DNA of 64,000 nucleotides from Spirochaetaceae bacterium. Lineage in GTDB: Bacteria; Spirochaetota; Spirochaetia; Treponematales; Breznakiellaceae. Below are positions 48,415 through 60,862 of this stretch, in pieces. A program made the position numbers and the translations under genes. The stretch covers positions 33,105 to 97,104 of the forward strand of contig JAITJI010000118.1 of the NCBI GenBank assembly GCA_031279015.1, read 5' to 3'. The notes beneath the pieces are model-generated. The model had not been told where the DNA came from, ran no database searches, and saw only the letters and a list, made by a program, of their open reading frames with translations. The first letter of the stretch is position 1. Every line of letters begins with the position of its first letter.

Positions 48415-49971
48415 ATGAAATGCCGTGCACTCCAGTCAATCGTTGTTTTTGGGACCCCTAAGGGTCCTGTCCGTTTTGCCGGCGTTTTGACGATCCTTTT
48501 GTTCTTCGTTCTCCTGCCCCTGAAAGCCCAAAATTCCTCGTTTCCTAATATCGAAGGAGATCCCAAGGCCCGGGAGTACAGCCGCCGGGGCGCTGACGAA
48601 ACCTGCTCCTGGCAGGACCTGGCGGAGATAGCCCTCTGGGCTTCCGGTGCGGAAGCTGCGGGACAGGGCGGGCGGCGGAACCGGGGTTCCGTCCGGGACA
48701 TCATTGCCGGGGCGGTGGCGGATCTGGGCGCCCGGGAGAATCTGCCCCCGGGGCCCCGGGAACGGGGTGAGTACATTATGGAATTCATGCACCGCCGGTA
48801 TCTCAAAACCTATTCCGCCTACCAGACCCTGCTTGACGAGATCTTTGCTTCCGGCCGTTACAACTGTGTTTCCTCTGCGGTACTCTACACGATCCTTGCA
48901 TCGTCGGTGGGACTGGAGGTCCGGGGGATCCTGACCAGGGATCATGCCTTTGTGACGATCAATACCGGGACGGAGCTTATCGACGTGGAGACCACCAACC
49001 CCTATGGTTTCGATCCCGGTAACCGGCGGGAATTTCACGATGAATTCAGCGGGGCTACCGGGTTTGTCTATGTGCCGGCTAAAAATTACCGTGACCGGGT
49101 TTCCATCAGCCGGTTGGAACTGGTGTCCCTTATTCTGACCAACCGGATTGCAGAATACGAAAGACAAGGCCGCTATGGTGAGGCGATACCGCTGGCGGTG
49201 AACCGGGCCATCCTCCTTGCCAATCGGCAGGACCCCGTTTCATCGCCCTTCTTTCACGACCCCCAGGAAGACCTTATGGACCGGCTTTTCAACTACGGGG
49301 CCTCTCTGATAAACGGGGGCAGGGAAGCCGATGCCCTTGCCTGGGCAGCCTTTGCCTGGCCGCGTTACCCCGGCGCCGGTTCCGGGGATGACCCCCGGTG
49401 GCCGCAATTTGTCTATGCGGCTTTAAACAACCAGGTGACGAAACTGCTGCAGTCCGGGCGGATTACCGAAGCCCGGGAGGCTCTGATCCGTAACGACAGG
49501 GCCGGCGATGCCCGGGTCAGCCCCAAGGACAGGCGAGCCCTGGAGATTCTGGTTACGGATGCGGAACTTACCGAACGCATCGGCAGGATAAAAACAGCGG
49601 AGGACGCGGAGGCGGTCTTTACCCTAATCGATCAGGCGGGTTCCACGCTGTCCGCAGCCAGGGCGGAGGAATTCCGTACCTATGTCATTATTAATGAAGG
49701 AAAACGGCGGGCCGCGGCGGAGGGACCCCTGGCGGGTATTGTCTACATCGAAGAGGCCATTGGCCGGTACGGCAGCAACAATGTTCTGGAGAATGCCCTG
49801 CGGGTCTTCAGGCAAAACCAGATAGTGGCCCTGCACAACCGTTTTGCCGATCTTTTTAACCGGAAGGACTTTGAGGGGGCCCGCCGGGTGATACAGGGAG
49901 CCCTCAGGGAATTTCCCGGCAACCGGCAGCTGCAATCGGACCTTGACCGGTTGGAACAGGCCCTGCGGTGA
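48415..49971 (+). CDS. Secreted transglutaminase-like protein with C-terminal helical (TPR-like) repeats
   Basis: Signal-like N-terminus; Cys-His-Asp type motifs GRYNCVSSAVLYTILA, RDHAFVTINT, LIDVETTNPYGFDP; the ORF-track start at 47416 lies antisense over trxB and is not used. Confidence 0.7.
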   Translation: MKCRALQSIVVFGTPKGPVRFAGVLTILLFFVLLPLKAQNSSFPNIEGDPKAREYSRRGADETCSWQDLAEIALWASGAEAAGQGGRRNRGSVRDIIAGAVADLGARENLPPGPRERGEYIMEFMHRRYLKTYSAYQTLLDEIFASGRYNCVSSAVLYTILASSVGLEVRGILTRDHAFVTINTGTELIDVETTNPYGFDPGNRREFHDEFSGATGFVYVPAKNYRDRVSISRLELVSLILTNRIAEYERQGRYGEAIPLAVNRAILLANRQDPVSSPFFHDPQEDLMDRLFNYGASLINGGREADALAWAAFAWPRYPGAGSGDDPRWPQFVYAALNNQVTKLLQSGRITEAREALIRNDRAGDARVSPKDRRALEILVTDAELTERIGRIKTAEDAEAVFTLIDQAGSTLSAARAEEFRTYVIINEGKRRAAAEGPLAGIVYIEEAIGRYGSNNVLENALRVFRQNQIVALHNRFADLFNRKDFEGARRVIQGALREFPGNRQLQSDLDRLEQALR

Positions 49972-50029
49972 CGATAGGCAACAAGTCCGCCCTGGGCGGT
50001 GAATATATTATGGTTAAGGAGAGGACAGC

Positions 50030-52290
<2,261 letters not shown>

Positions 52291-52471
52291 CTACTCCTCC
52301 ATTTGTTTCCATTTGGGTGCGGGCAATAGCTTTGTGTTGGCTACGCTCTGAAAAATATAAAATATCTGCAGCATGAGCACAAGACCGCTTATCAATCCCC
52401 CCCACATGAAAAACCCGGATTCAAGGCGTATTTTTTTTGACAGATTTTCGCAGATACCATACACTGGTTCC

Positions 52472-55400
52472 ATGGCGCGGCAGAATTACGGGGTTAGTCC
52501 CTGGGGAAAGTGGTTTGTTGAGGTCTTGGAGGGTTATGAGATGGGCGCCCGGCTTGACCGGGGGCGCAGTTATGCCAACACGGGAAAAGTTCTATCCCTG
52601 AAGATCGAAGCGGGCAGGGCCATTGCCAAAGTGCAGGGTCACTACCGGTCCTCTTATAAGGTAGAGATAGATTTTCCTCCCCTGGCTGAAAAGCAGCGGG
52701 TTTTTGACCTTATCGAAGAAGACCCCTCCCTGCTTGCCCGGATCGCCGCAGGGGAGCTGCCCGGGGAATTCCTGGAGAAGTTGAAAAGAGAGGGGATCAG
52801 CCTGATCCCCCGGCGCTGGAAGGAGATGCGGCGATCCTGCAACTGTCCCGATTACGGAGACCCGTGCAAGCACATGGCGGCCCTCTACTACGTCATTGCC
52901 CGGGAGATCGATGCGGATCCCCACGTGCTGTTCCGCCTGCGGGGGCTGGATCTGGAGGAACTGTCCCGGCGTTTCGGAACCAGCCTCAACCGGACTCTGA
53001 CGCCGCCCTTTACCGTCGAAGCCGGGGGCGCCGTCAGGGAACGGCCCGAATCTCCCCCTGAATGGGGGGAGATTCCCCGCTGTACCGAACTGATCCTTTC
53101 CCTGCTGCCCTTGGAATCCGCCTTCAGTACCCGGAATTTCGCGGTGGTTCTGGGAGAATTCTACCACCATGCGGCACGATTTGTGTTCTGGGAAGATCCG
53201 GGTATAAAGAGGCCCGGTGCGGAGGATGCCGAAGAGCGCCGTTTTTCCCGCTCCGATTGGAGCCTGGAATGTCCCCGGCCCGGCCCCGGGACGGAACCGG
53301 TACTGCTGCAGAAGGCTATCGACGGGGCTGTTACCCGGTACTCCGTCTGGGAGGCCTTTACCCGGTTCCGCCTCTTTTCCTCCGATGACGGCACGGAAAA
53401 CTATACATTTCTCTACTATCTCTTCAAGTTACTGGGGCTGATCTGCAGCGCCGGGGCCTATATCCCCTGTCCCGTCGTGGACGGGGATACGCTCCGGATC
53501 GTCTGGCTTGTCTTTGAAGGGCTCCCCTCGATCCGGGATGCCCTGGATTCCATCGCCCGCTACGAAGCCCGGATGCTTCCCCTGGCCAAAACGCGGAAAA
53601 ACTCCCCCGGGGCCTCCGGGGCGGCGGATAAGCAGTCCGCGACGAAGCCGGCGGCCGGGCCGGGTTATGCCTCGGGCCGCAGCGTGGTGAACCTCATCGC
53701 CCATGCGGTCCTGAACGAGTGGGTTAAACGGAACTATTTTTCCCTGGGAAGCGTCCGGCAACAGGGGGACGCAGCTTTCAGGGACCTCCTGAACCTCTTC
53801 TTCCGGGGGGAGGGGCTCAATATATCTGCGCCGGCTCAGCGGAGCCTTCCCCTGGTCATTTCCAACTGGCTTGCGGTACTCCGCGTCGATTTTTCCGCCT
53901 ACCGCTACCGGTTCACCCTCAAGACCTCCGGCAAGGAGGACTTTGCCCTCTCCATGGAACTCATTGTTGAAGAGCCTGAAGGAACCGGGGTGATTCCGCT
54001 TAAGGATGTGGCGCATAAGACCGGCGGCGTTGCGGCGCTCAAAGCCCCTACGGCGCTGTCAAACTACCTTCCGGAGCTGCGGATCCTTTTCACCAAAACA
54101 CGGGTGCGGCTCTCCGAAGAGCGGCTGGTATATTTTCTGGACAGCGCTGCGGAGCTGATCTCCCGGCTGGGCATTGAGGTTGTCTTCCCCAGGGAACTCC
54201 ACCGGGAGCTCAAGCCCCGGCTTGTTCTCAAGGGGGAAGCGAAGAAGGCCGCATCCCTGGTGAGCTATCTGAATCTGGACAGCATCCTGGACTGGCATTG
54301 GGAAGTCGCCATCGGAGACCAGACCCTCAGTGCCGAAGAATTTAAGGCCATTACGGCTCAGAAGAAAGCGGTGGTACGGTTTCGGGATCAATTTATCCGC
54401 CTTGATCCTGCGGAAGTATCCCGGCTCTTCAAGCAGGCCGCTGCGGGCGGGAAGATCGGCCCCAACGATTTCCTCAAAGCCTACTTTGCCGGGGACAGCA
54501 TCCTCTCCTTTGATGCGGAGGAGATCATCCGGCGGATCTTTGACGAGAGGGACTATCCCGTACCCGCCGCCCTCAGGGCGGAGCTTCGTCCCTATCAGCG
54601 CCGGGGTTACAACTGGGTTTGTTCCCTCCTGGCCGCCGGATTCGGCTGCATCCTGGCGGACGACATGGGCCTGGGAAAGACCGTCCAGTCTATTGCGGTG
54701 TGCCTCCGCCTCAAGGAGGAGGGCCTGCTCCCGGAAGGGGGCCTTATCATCGCCCCCGCCTCTCTCCTTGAAAACTGGGAACAGGAACTTGGCCGTTTTG
54801 CCCCCTCCCTCAGTGTCGGACGTTACCACGGGTCAAAGCGGGACTTCACCACCGGGAAGGACCTCTTCCTCACCACCTACCAGACTGCCGTCCGGGATGC
54901 GGCGAAACTGGCGGAACGAACCTTCTCCCTTCTCATCGTGGATGAGGCCCACCTCCTCAAAAACGCCGAAACCCGGGGCTCAAAAACCGTCAAGAGTCTC
55001 CGTACCCGTTACCGCCTTGCCCTGTCGGGAACCCCTGTGGAGAACCGGCTGGAAGACCTCCGTTCCCTTTTTGACTTCATCCTCCCGGGCTACCTGGGGA
55101 CGGAAACCGAATTCAGGAAGGCCTACCGCTATCCCATAGAGGTGGAACGCCGGCAGGACCGGGCCGGGGAACTCCGGCGGATCACCGCGCCATTCCTCCT
55201 CAGACGGTTAAAGATCGACAAGGCGATCATCGACGATCTTCCCGAAAAGATCAGCATCAACGAATATGCGGTCCCGGAGAAGGAGCAGGCTGCCCTCTAC
55301 GAGAGTATCGTTAGCGCCGTCCTGGAAAAATCCGCCGGGATGGAGGATCCCGCCGGACGCTCCGCCCTGATTCTCAGCCTGCTCACCAGCCTCAAACAGG

Positions 55401-55972
55401 TCTGCGATCACCCCCGGGTCTACGACAAGGAAAGCCCCGCGGTCTCCACCCTTTCCGGCAAGGCCCGGCTTCTCGTGGCGCTTCTGGAGGATATCCTTGT
55501 CAATCGGGAAAAGGTCCTTGTCTTCAGCCAGTATGTGGAAACCCTGGAGTGCCTGAGGGAGATCATTCAGCACGAACTGGGGGAAGCGGCGCCGATCTAC
55601 CACGGCGGCCTTGTTCAGAAAAAACGCAGTGAGGTGATCGACCGTTTCAGTACCGATCCCGCCTGCCGGATACTCCTCATCAGCCTCCGGGCGGGCGGCC
55701 TGGGCCTCAACCTTACCGCGGCAAGCCGGGTTATCCACTACGATCTCTGGTACAACCCCGCCGTGGAAAACCAGGCCACGGATCGGGCCTTCCGCATTGG
55801 CCAGCGGCAGAACGTCTTTGTCCACCGCTTCATCATGCGGAATACCTTTGAGGAAAAAATAGAAGCCATGCTCACCAGCAAACGGGAACTGGCTGAAATG
55901 ACCGTTTCTTCCGGGGAATCCTGGCTGGCCCGGATGAGCCACGAGGAACTGCGAGCCCTCTTTGACCGGTAG
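52472..55972 (+). CDS. SNF2-family helicase with N-terminal SWIM zinc finger
   Basis: SWIM CNCPDYGDPCKHMAALYYV; ILADDMGLGKTVQSIAV, IVDEAHLLKN, QATDRAFRIGQRQNVFVHRFI. Confidence 0.95.
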   Translation: MARQNYGVSPWGKWFVEVLEGYEMGARLDRGRSYANTGKVLSLKIEAGRAIAKVQGHYRSSYKVEIDFPPLAEKQRVFDLIEEDPSLLARIAAGELPGEFLEKLKREGISLIPRRWKEMRRSCNCPDYGDPCKHMAALYYVIAREIDADPHVLFRLRGLDLEELSRRFGTSLNRTLTPPFTVEAGGAVRERPESPPEWGEIPRCTELILSLLPLESAFSTRNFAVVLGEFYHHAARFVFWEDPGIKRPGAEDAEERRFSRSDWSLECPRPGPGTEPVLLQKAIDGAVTRYSVWEAFTRFRLFSSDDGTENYTFLYYLFKLLGLICSAGAYIPCPVVDGDTLRIVWLVFEGLPSIRDALDSIARYEARMLPLAKTRKNSPGASGAADKQSATKPAAGPGYASGRSVVNLIAHAVLNEWVKRNYFSLGSVRQQGDAAFRDLLNLFFRGEGLNISAPAQRSLPLVISNWLAVLRVDFSAYRYRFTLKTSGKEDFALSMELIVEEPEGTGVIPLKDVAHKTGGVAALKAPTALSNYLPELRILFTKTRVRLSEERLVYFLDSAAELISRLGIEVVFPRELHRELKPRLVLKGEAKKAASLVSYLNLDSILDWHWEVAIGDQTLSAEEFKAITAQKKAVVRFRDQFIRLDPAEVSRLFKQAAAGGKIGPNDFLKAYFAGDSILSFDAEEIIRRIFDERDYPVPAALRAELRPYQRRGYNWVCSLLAAGFGCILADDMGLGKTVQSIAVCLRLKEEGLLPEGGLIIAPASLLENWEQELGRFAPSLSVGRYHGSKRDFTTGKDLFLTTYQTAVRDAAKLAERTFSLLIVDEAHLLKNAETRGSKTVKSLRTRYRLALSGTPVENRLEDLRSLFDFILPGYLGTETEFRKAYRYPIEVERRQDRAGELRRITAPFLLRRLKIDKAIIDDLPEKISINEYAVPEKEQAALYESIVSAVLEKSAGMEDPAGRSALILSLLTSLKQVCDHPRVYDKESPAVSTLSGKARLLVALLEDILVNREKVLVFSQYVETLECLREIIQHELGEAAPIYHGGLVQKKRSEVIDRFSTDPACRILLISLRAGGLGLNLTAASRVIHYDLWYNPAVENQATDRAFRIGQRQNVFVHRFIMRNTFEEKIEAMLTSKRELAEMTVSSGESWLARMSHEELRALFDR

Positions 55973-56005
55973 GCATCGAGGATGTTTGCCGCTATCCGGG
56001 TTCCG

Positions 56006-57997
56006 TCATTTTTTTATGAGCCGGGCCAGCGCTCCGGCGGTAAAGCCCAGGGCTTCCGCTACCTTTGCTGCGGGGCCTGATTCGCCAAAGCGGTCTATGG
56101 AGAGGATGTCCTCCGGTTTTGCCCAGCGCTCCCAACCTGTGCGGATCCCCGCCTCGCAGGTGATCACCCGCGCCCCCGGAGGTATGATGGTTTCCTGGAT
56201 GGCCCTTGGCTGGGACTCAAAGAGTTCCCGGCTTGGCATGGAAACTACCCGGACCTTTCCTCCGGCGGCCTCAGCGGCCTCCAGGGCAAGTCCCACCTCG
56301 GAGCCGGTGGCGATGATCACCCTATCGGGCGGCTCCCCGGTTTCTCCCGCCGAAGCGCCGGAGTTTTTTACGATATAGGCCCCGGTCCGGATGGTGTTTT
56401 TCCAGTCCGGATCCTCCTTGGGGAATACCGTCAGATTCTGCCGGGAGAGGGCAAGAACCGTGGGGCCGTCCTGCCGTTCCATGGCCATAGCCCAGGCGCA
56501 GGCGGTTTCTTCGGCATCGGCGGGCCGGAATACCCTGACGTTGGGGATCGCCCGGAGGCTTGCCAGGTGCTCCACCGGCTGATGGGTGGGGCCGTCTTCC
56601 CCAACGAAGATCGAATCGTGGGTCAGCACATAGATTACCGGTTGCTTCATCAGGGCGGAAAGCCGGAGGGCGGGGCGGAGATAATCGGAAAATACCAGGA
56701 AGGTGGCGCAGAAGCTCCGCAGCCCCCCGTGTAGCTGGATCCCGTTGGAGATTGCCGCCATGCTGAATTCTCTGATGCCAAAGTAGATATAGCGCCCGGA
56801 CCGGGAAGCCGCGCCGTAGACCCCTCCGTCGGGGATCCCTACTGCATTGGGGCTTTTGAGGTCTGCGGAGCCTCCGACCAGGTTTGCGTTGGCCCCTGCC
56901 TGTGCTGCCAGGACCTTGTTCCCCGCCGTCCGGGCGGCAATCTTATCCCCCGCCGCAAAGACCGGAGGATCCGCCGGAATCGCCTTACCCGAATGGAAGC
57001 TGTCCCATTCCTTCCGCTTATCGGGGTTTTCCCGGGACCAGGCCTCAAATTCCGCCCGCCAGGCTTCCCGGGCCTCTTTCCAGGTTTTTGCCTTGGCCTT
57101 AAAGTATTCGGCCGCCCCGGGGGCAACGTAGAATTCCCCGGCTGGTCCCGGGGGTATCCCCAGGCCGGCCTTTGCGGCGCTTACTTCCTCAGGCCCCAGG
57201 GGTGAGCCATGAACTTCCGAACTACCCTGCTTCTTTGGCGAACCCTTCCCGATAATCGAACTGAGGATGATGAGGCTTGGTTTTTCGCTTTCCGCCTTCG
57301 CCTGACCGGTGAGCCGGAGGATCTCCTCAAAATCGTACATGGAACCCCGGAGAACCTGCCAGCCATAGGCTTCATAGCGTTTGGCCACGTCTTCGGTAAA
57401 GGTTATATCCGTGCTGCCGTCGATGGTGATCCGGTTGGAATCGTAGAAGACGATGAGCTTACCCAGCCGCAGATGCCCCGCCAGGGAACTTGCCTCCGCA
57501 GATATCCCCTCCTGGAGACAGCCGTCTCCTGTCAGGGCATAGGTATGGTGATCCACAACGGTCCGTTTATCCGTATTAAACCGGGCGCCCAGCATGGATT
57601 CGGCTATGGCCATTCCCACGGCCATGGCAATCCCCTGGCCCAAAGGCCCCGATGTGGCTTCAATACCGGCAAGGAGCCCGTGTTCAGGGTGCCCTGCGCA
57701 GGGGGACCCTGTCTGCCGGAAATTTTTAATATCCTCCAGGGTGATGTCCTGATACCCCGCCAGGTAGAGCAGGGAGTAGAGGAACATGGAACCATGACCT
57801 GCAGAAAGCACAAACCGGTCCCGATCCGGCCATTTCGGCTCCGAAGGATCGTGACGGAGCAGTTCGCCGTACAGAACGGCCCCCAGTTCCGCTGCGCCCA
57901 GGGGAAGACCCGGATGGCCGGAATTGGCCTTTTGAATCGCATCCATCGTCAGTGCCCGGATACTCAGGGCAACCTTTTCCAAAGCGTTGGTATTCAT
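56006..57997 (-). CDS. tkt: Transketolase
   Basis: MDAIQKANSGHPGLPLGAAELG, ALTGDGCLQEGISAEASSLAGH, THDSIFVGEDGPTHQPVEHLASLRAIPNV; alternative in-frame start at 58039. Confidence 0.96.
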   Translation of the reverse strand: MNTNALEKVALSIRALTMDAIQKANSGHPGLPLGAAELGAVLYGELLRHDPSEPKWPDRDRFVLSAGHGSMFLYSLLYLAGYQDITLEDIKNFRQTGSPCAGHPEHGLLAGIEATSGPLGQGIAMAVGMAIAESMLGARFNTDKRTVVDHHTYALTGDGCLQEGISAEASSLAGHLRLGKLIVFYDSNRITIDGSTDITFTEDVAKRYEAYGWQVLRGSMYDFEEILRLTGQAKAESEKPSLIILSSIIGKGSPKKQGSSEVHGSPLGPEEVSAAKAGLGIPPGPAGEFYVAPGAAEYFKAKAKTWKEAREAWRAEFEAWSRENPDKRKEWDSFHSGKAIPADPPVFAAGDKIAARTAGNKVLAAQAGANANLVGGSADLKSPNAVGIPDGGVYGAASRSGRYIYFGIREFSMAAISNGIQLHGGLRSFCATFLVFSDYLRPALRLSALMKQPVIYVLTHDSIFVGEDGPTHQPVEHLASLRAIPNVRVFRPADAEETACAWAMAMERQDGPTVLALSRQNLTVFPKEDPDWKNTIRTGAYIVKNSGASAGETGEPPDRVIIATGSEVGLALEAAEAAGGKVRVVSMPSRELFESQPRAIQETIIPPGARVITCEAGIRTGWERWAKPEDILSIDRFGESGPAAKVAEALGFTAGALARLIKK

Positions 57998-58012
57998 AAC
58001 AGAACTCCTTAT

Positions 58013-58070
58013 TTTTGGATTGATTCCAAAATATGACATTTTGGAACTGCCTCCCTAGATAATTCCAAAA
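58013..58070 (-). promoter_or_regulatory. Alternating inverted repeats TTTTGGAA/TTCCAAAA in tkt leader
   Basis: Four half-sites at 58013-58019, 58024-58032, 58038-58046 and 58063-58070; central pair is a perfect 9-bp inverted repeat with 5-nt loop. Confidence 0.65.
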
Positions 58071-58137
58071 GGCCGTAACCGGTACGGCCGCAATATCGAA
58101 CCAATTCACCCCCACCGGATAATAGTACAACAGGCTC

Positions 58138-58635
58138 CTAGGAAGCGCCTGTTTTTTCCCATGCCCCTTCGGCATCCGCTATCACCCTGACGATCTCCTC
58201 CCCGGAGACTCTGTTCAAAAGCAGATTCCGGAAATTTTCCTGTTGACAGAAGAAGTTGATCCGGGAAAGGGTGTGGAGGTGCAGCCTTGCGGAAGCCGAA
58301 AGGATAAACAACACCGTATGTACCGGTTCGCCGTCCAGGGCAAACCAATCCACGGGCCGCCGCAGAAAGGCAATAGATACCAGCTGCCCGGATGCATCGG
58401 ATATCAGGGGATTCCGGGGATGGGGCAGGGCGATGCCATGTCCCATTGCGGTAGGCATCAGGGCTTCCCGTTCCAGAACCGCTTTCAGAAGCTGATCCCG
58501 GCTTACCGGCGATGGCAGCCGGATAACATTGATCAGGCTGGTGATAACCTCCTCCGGATCGGCGCCCTCAATATCCCTAAAAACCCCGCCCCTCTTTATC
58601 AAATCGATGAGACTTTCGTCATCCCTTTTTTCCAT
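58138..58635 (-). CDS. PTS EIIA (PtsN/fructose type) protein
   Basis: LLKAVLEREALMPTAMGHGIALPHPRNPL with phosphorylatable His; DGEPVHTVLFILSAS. Confidence 0.85.
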   Translation of the reverse strand: MEKRDDESLIDLIKRGGVFRDIEGADPEEVITSLINVIRLPSPVSRDQLLKAVLEREALMPTAMGHGIALPHPRNPLISDASGQLVSIAFLRRPVDWFALDGEPVHTVLFILSASARLHLHTLSRINFFCQQENFRNLLLNRVSGEEIVRVIADAEGAWEKTGAS

Positions 58636-60748
58636 ATCTTTTCTCCAGTCCCCGTCCCAAAAGGAGTTCTCCCAACAGCCGGTTGCACTCTTCCCGGTCA
58701 AAATCACCGGGACAATAATCCCTGCCCAGTTCCTCCCGGGCCATCCGCCGTTCCGTTTCTCTGCCCTTTTCCAGGGCGGCGAGGAATTTCTTGAACCCCA
58801 GGGGACCGTCAGTGAAGCCCGGCGGAGACGCCCCGGCCCCCGCCACACAACGGATCCGTTCGTCACCGGCAGCTTCCCAAGGGGATAGAAACATGATCTT
58901 TACCGTCCAGTTCTTTCTATATTCATATACTAATTCACTAAAGCCCCGTGTGCACAGATCCCCCAGTTCCTGGTCTCCCGGCAGAACCTGCTGTTCCCCG
59001 GTGGCCTTCCCGGGTGATGTCGATTCCGCCAAAAATTGATAATCCCCGTTGCCCTTCCACCCAAAGAGGATCCGGATGACCTCATGCAATTCGTCGAGGC
59101 AGCAGGATTCGGGAAGGATAACACGGCGCCATATATCCAACCCTCCCAGTCCTAATTGCAGGGTCAGCCAGGAATCGCCGGTGTGGACCCCGGCGGCGCC
59201 GCCCTCATGATCGACGGCAGGACCGTTGGCCGCCTCTCCGGCGGCAACACCGGGGAAGGCCCGGATGACTCTCCCCGGTTTTACCACGGACAGATTGTTC
59301 CGCCGGAAGCTGTCCAGGGACTCCTCTATCAGTTCCTTAATATCCTCGTAGGTTTCGATCATGATATCCAGGGAGTTATCGATAGCCTCCAGTTCCGATT
59401 CTCCGGGAGCATCCTGGATATCGGGATCCTCCAGATCCTCCATTACACCGGCGGCATGATTCTGGATCTGTGAGAGTATCACAAAGGTGTGCTTTGGCAG
59501 CCACTCCCGCTCGATATCTCTCTTTTGCAGTCCCGCCGCCAGATCGATGACCGCAGTATGGAGTTCCCCAACCCGCTGCCGTATGGGACCCTTGGTCTGA
59601 TCCTGAAAGAGGCTGTACTCCCTGCCAAATTCCTCCAGCACATCTATCACATAGTCAATAATGATGACCATCTCCCTTCTCTCCATATTCACCGACGGGG
59701 GAATGATACGCCGGATCAGGTGGTCAAGATCCATGTCGCCCCGGTACAGGGCATCCCGCACATAGGCCTGGACAACATACTCGGAAATGGGGATGTCGTA
59801 CCGGTAGAGAATATCTTCAATGATGGTTCTGTCCGGAACGGCCAGGGTCCCCTCCAGGGTATCCCGGTCAGGAATCTCCTTCCCCGCGTACCAAAAGCGG
59901 CTTTCGATGCCATAGGCTACAGTTTCAATCCGGCTGGTTTTTTCGTAGAGAAATTCCTCCAGGGCATAGGCGGGGAGTTCCCCCATTCGTTTACCGCCAT
60001 ACCAGTAGGCATAGGCGATCTGCTCATCCGTGGAAGCCCCGGGTCCCAGACACTTAAAGGATTCCTCAAAGCCTGTTTCGGCGGCCTCAACCCAGGGGGC
60101 TATATCGGCTTCGGTCCAGGCATCCTTCCCGATCTTGGTTAATTCAAAGACCCCCGTCCTCCAGTTCAGGGTTCGGACCGAAAACCGGTCCCCCGGCACA
60201 AAGGAGGTTTCCCGGTACAGATTCCGCATGTCCAGGGTTTGAATGGAAACCCCCGGCGGGTCCTCAAAGGGGTCACTGTTAAAGGCCGCCTCATTCTGAG
60301 GGTTATCCCGGGCCACATACTGGGGGGCGTACTCCTCCCCCAGAATGGTATAATAGGGATAGAAATCATCCGGCGGCCCCTCGGTCGTGGTAAGGGGCAG
60401 GGGATTCCCCTTCCAGCAGAAACTGTACTGCTGGGGCAGCAGGGCGGAATTGGCAAAGGGTACGCAGCGGTGCCCCGGAATCAGGATCCCGTTGAGCAGT
60501 TCCAGCCGGGTAGGGGTAATAACAAAGAGCAGGGGTTCAAAGAAGCCCCGCCGTGAAATCCAGCGGTTTTCTCCAAGGGAAAAGGCAATGTTCCGTGAAT
60601 CGAGCAGGATGGCAATTTCTGCGGAGAGACGGCCGTTCCGTTTTGGATTGGCGGAGCGGATCCGGGCAGTTACCTCATTCAGACTAAAAGGTTCCGTCGC
60701 CGTTTCGAGAAATTCGTAGAGTGCGTCTTCTTGGCTCACAGTCATCAA
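58619..60748 (-). CDS. Large protein with C-terminal pRiA4b ORF-3-like domain
   Basis: LTLQLGLGGLDIWRRVILPESCCLDELHEVIRILFGWKGNGDYQF fits the plasmid pRiA4b ORF-3-like pattern; N-terminal region uncharacterised. Confidence 0.7.
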   Translation of the reverse strand: MMTVSQEDALYEFLETATEPFSLNEVTARIRSANPKRNGRLSAEIAILLDSRNIAFSLGENRWISRRGFFEPLLFVITPTRLELLNGILIPGHRCVPFANSALLPQQYSFCWKGNPLPLTTTEGPPDDFYPYYTILGEEYAPQYVARDNPQNEAAFNSDPFEDPPGVSIQTLDMRNLYRETSFVPGDRFSVRTLNWRTGVFELTKIGKDAWTEADIAPWVEAAETGFEESFKCLGPGASTDEQIAYAYWYGGKRMGELPAYALEEFLYEKTSRIETVAYGIESRFWYAGKEIPDRDTLEGTLAVPDRTIIEDILYRYDIPISEYVVQAYVRDALYRGDMDLDHLIRRIIPPSVNMERREMVIIIDYVIDVLEEFGREYSLFQDQTKGPIRQRVGELHTAVIDLAAGLQKRDIEREWLPKHTFVILSQIQNHAAGVMEDLEDPDIQDAPGESELEAIDNSLDIMIETYEDIKELIEESLDSFRRNNLSVVKPGRVIRAFPGVAAGEAANGPAVDHEGGAAGVHTGDSWLTLQLGLGGLDIWRRVILPESCCLDELHEVIRILFGWKGNGDYQFLAESTSPGKATGEQQVLPGDQELGDLCTRGFSELVYEYRKNWTVKIMFLSPWEAAGDERIRCVAGAGASPPGFTDGPLGFKKFLAALEKGRETERRMAREELGRDYCPGDFDREECNRLLGELLLGRGLEKRYGKKG

Positions 60749-60862
60749 TACTCTAACTATGCCCTAAAGAGGGGAGCTATGGCAAGGCAGTCAATATTCC
60801 CCATCCGTACCGGGGTGATTTTTCCCAACCTCCTTTTAAGCCTGTTATAAAATGTGTTATTT

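Noticed and set aside
52472-55972. SNF2 gene as part of a DISARM-like defence island
   Set aside because: No methylase, PLD nuclease or DUF1998-type partners nearby; neighbours are metabolic genes.
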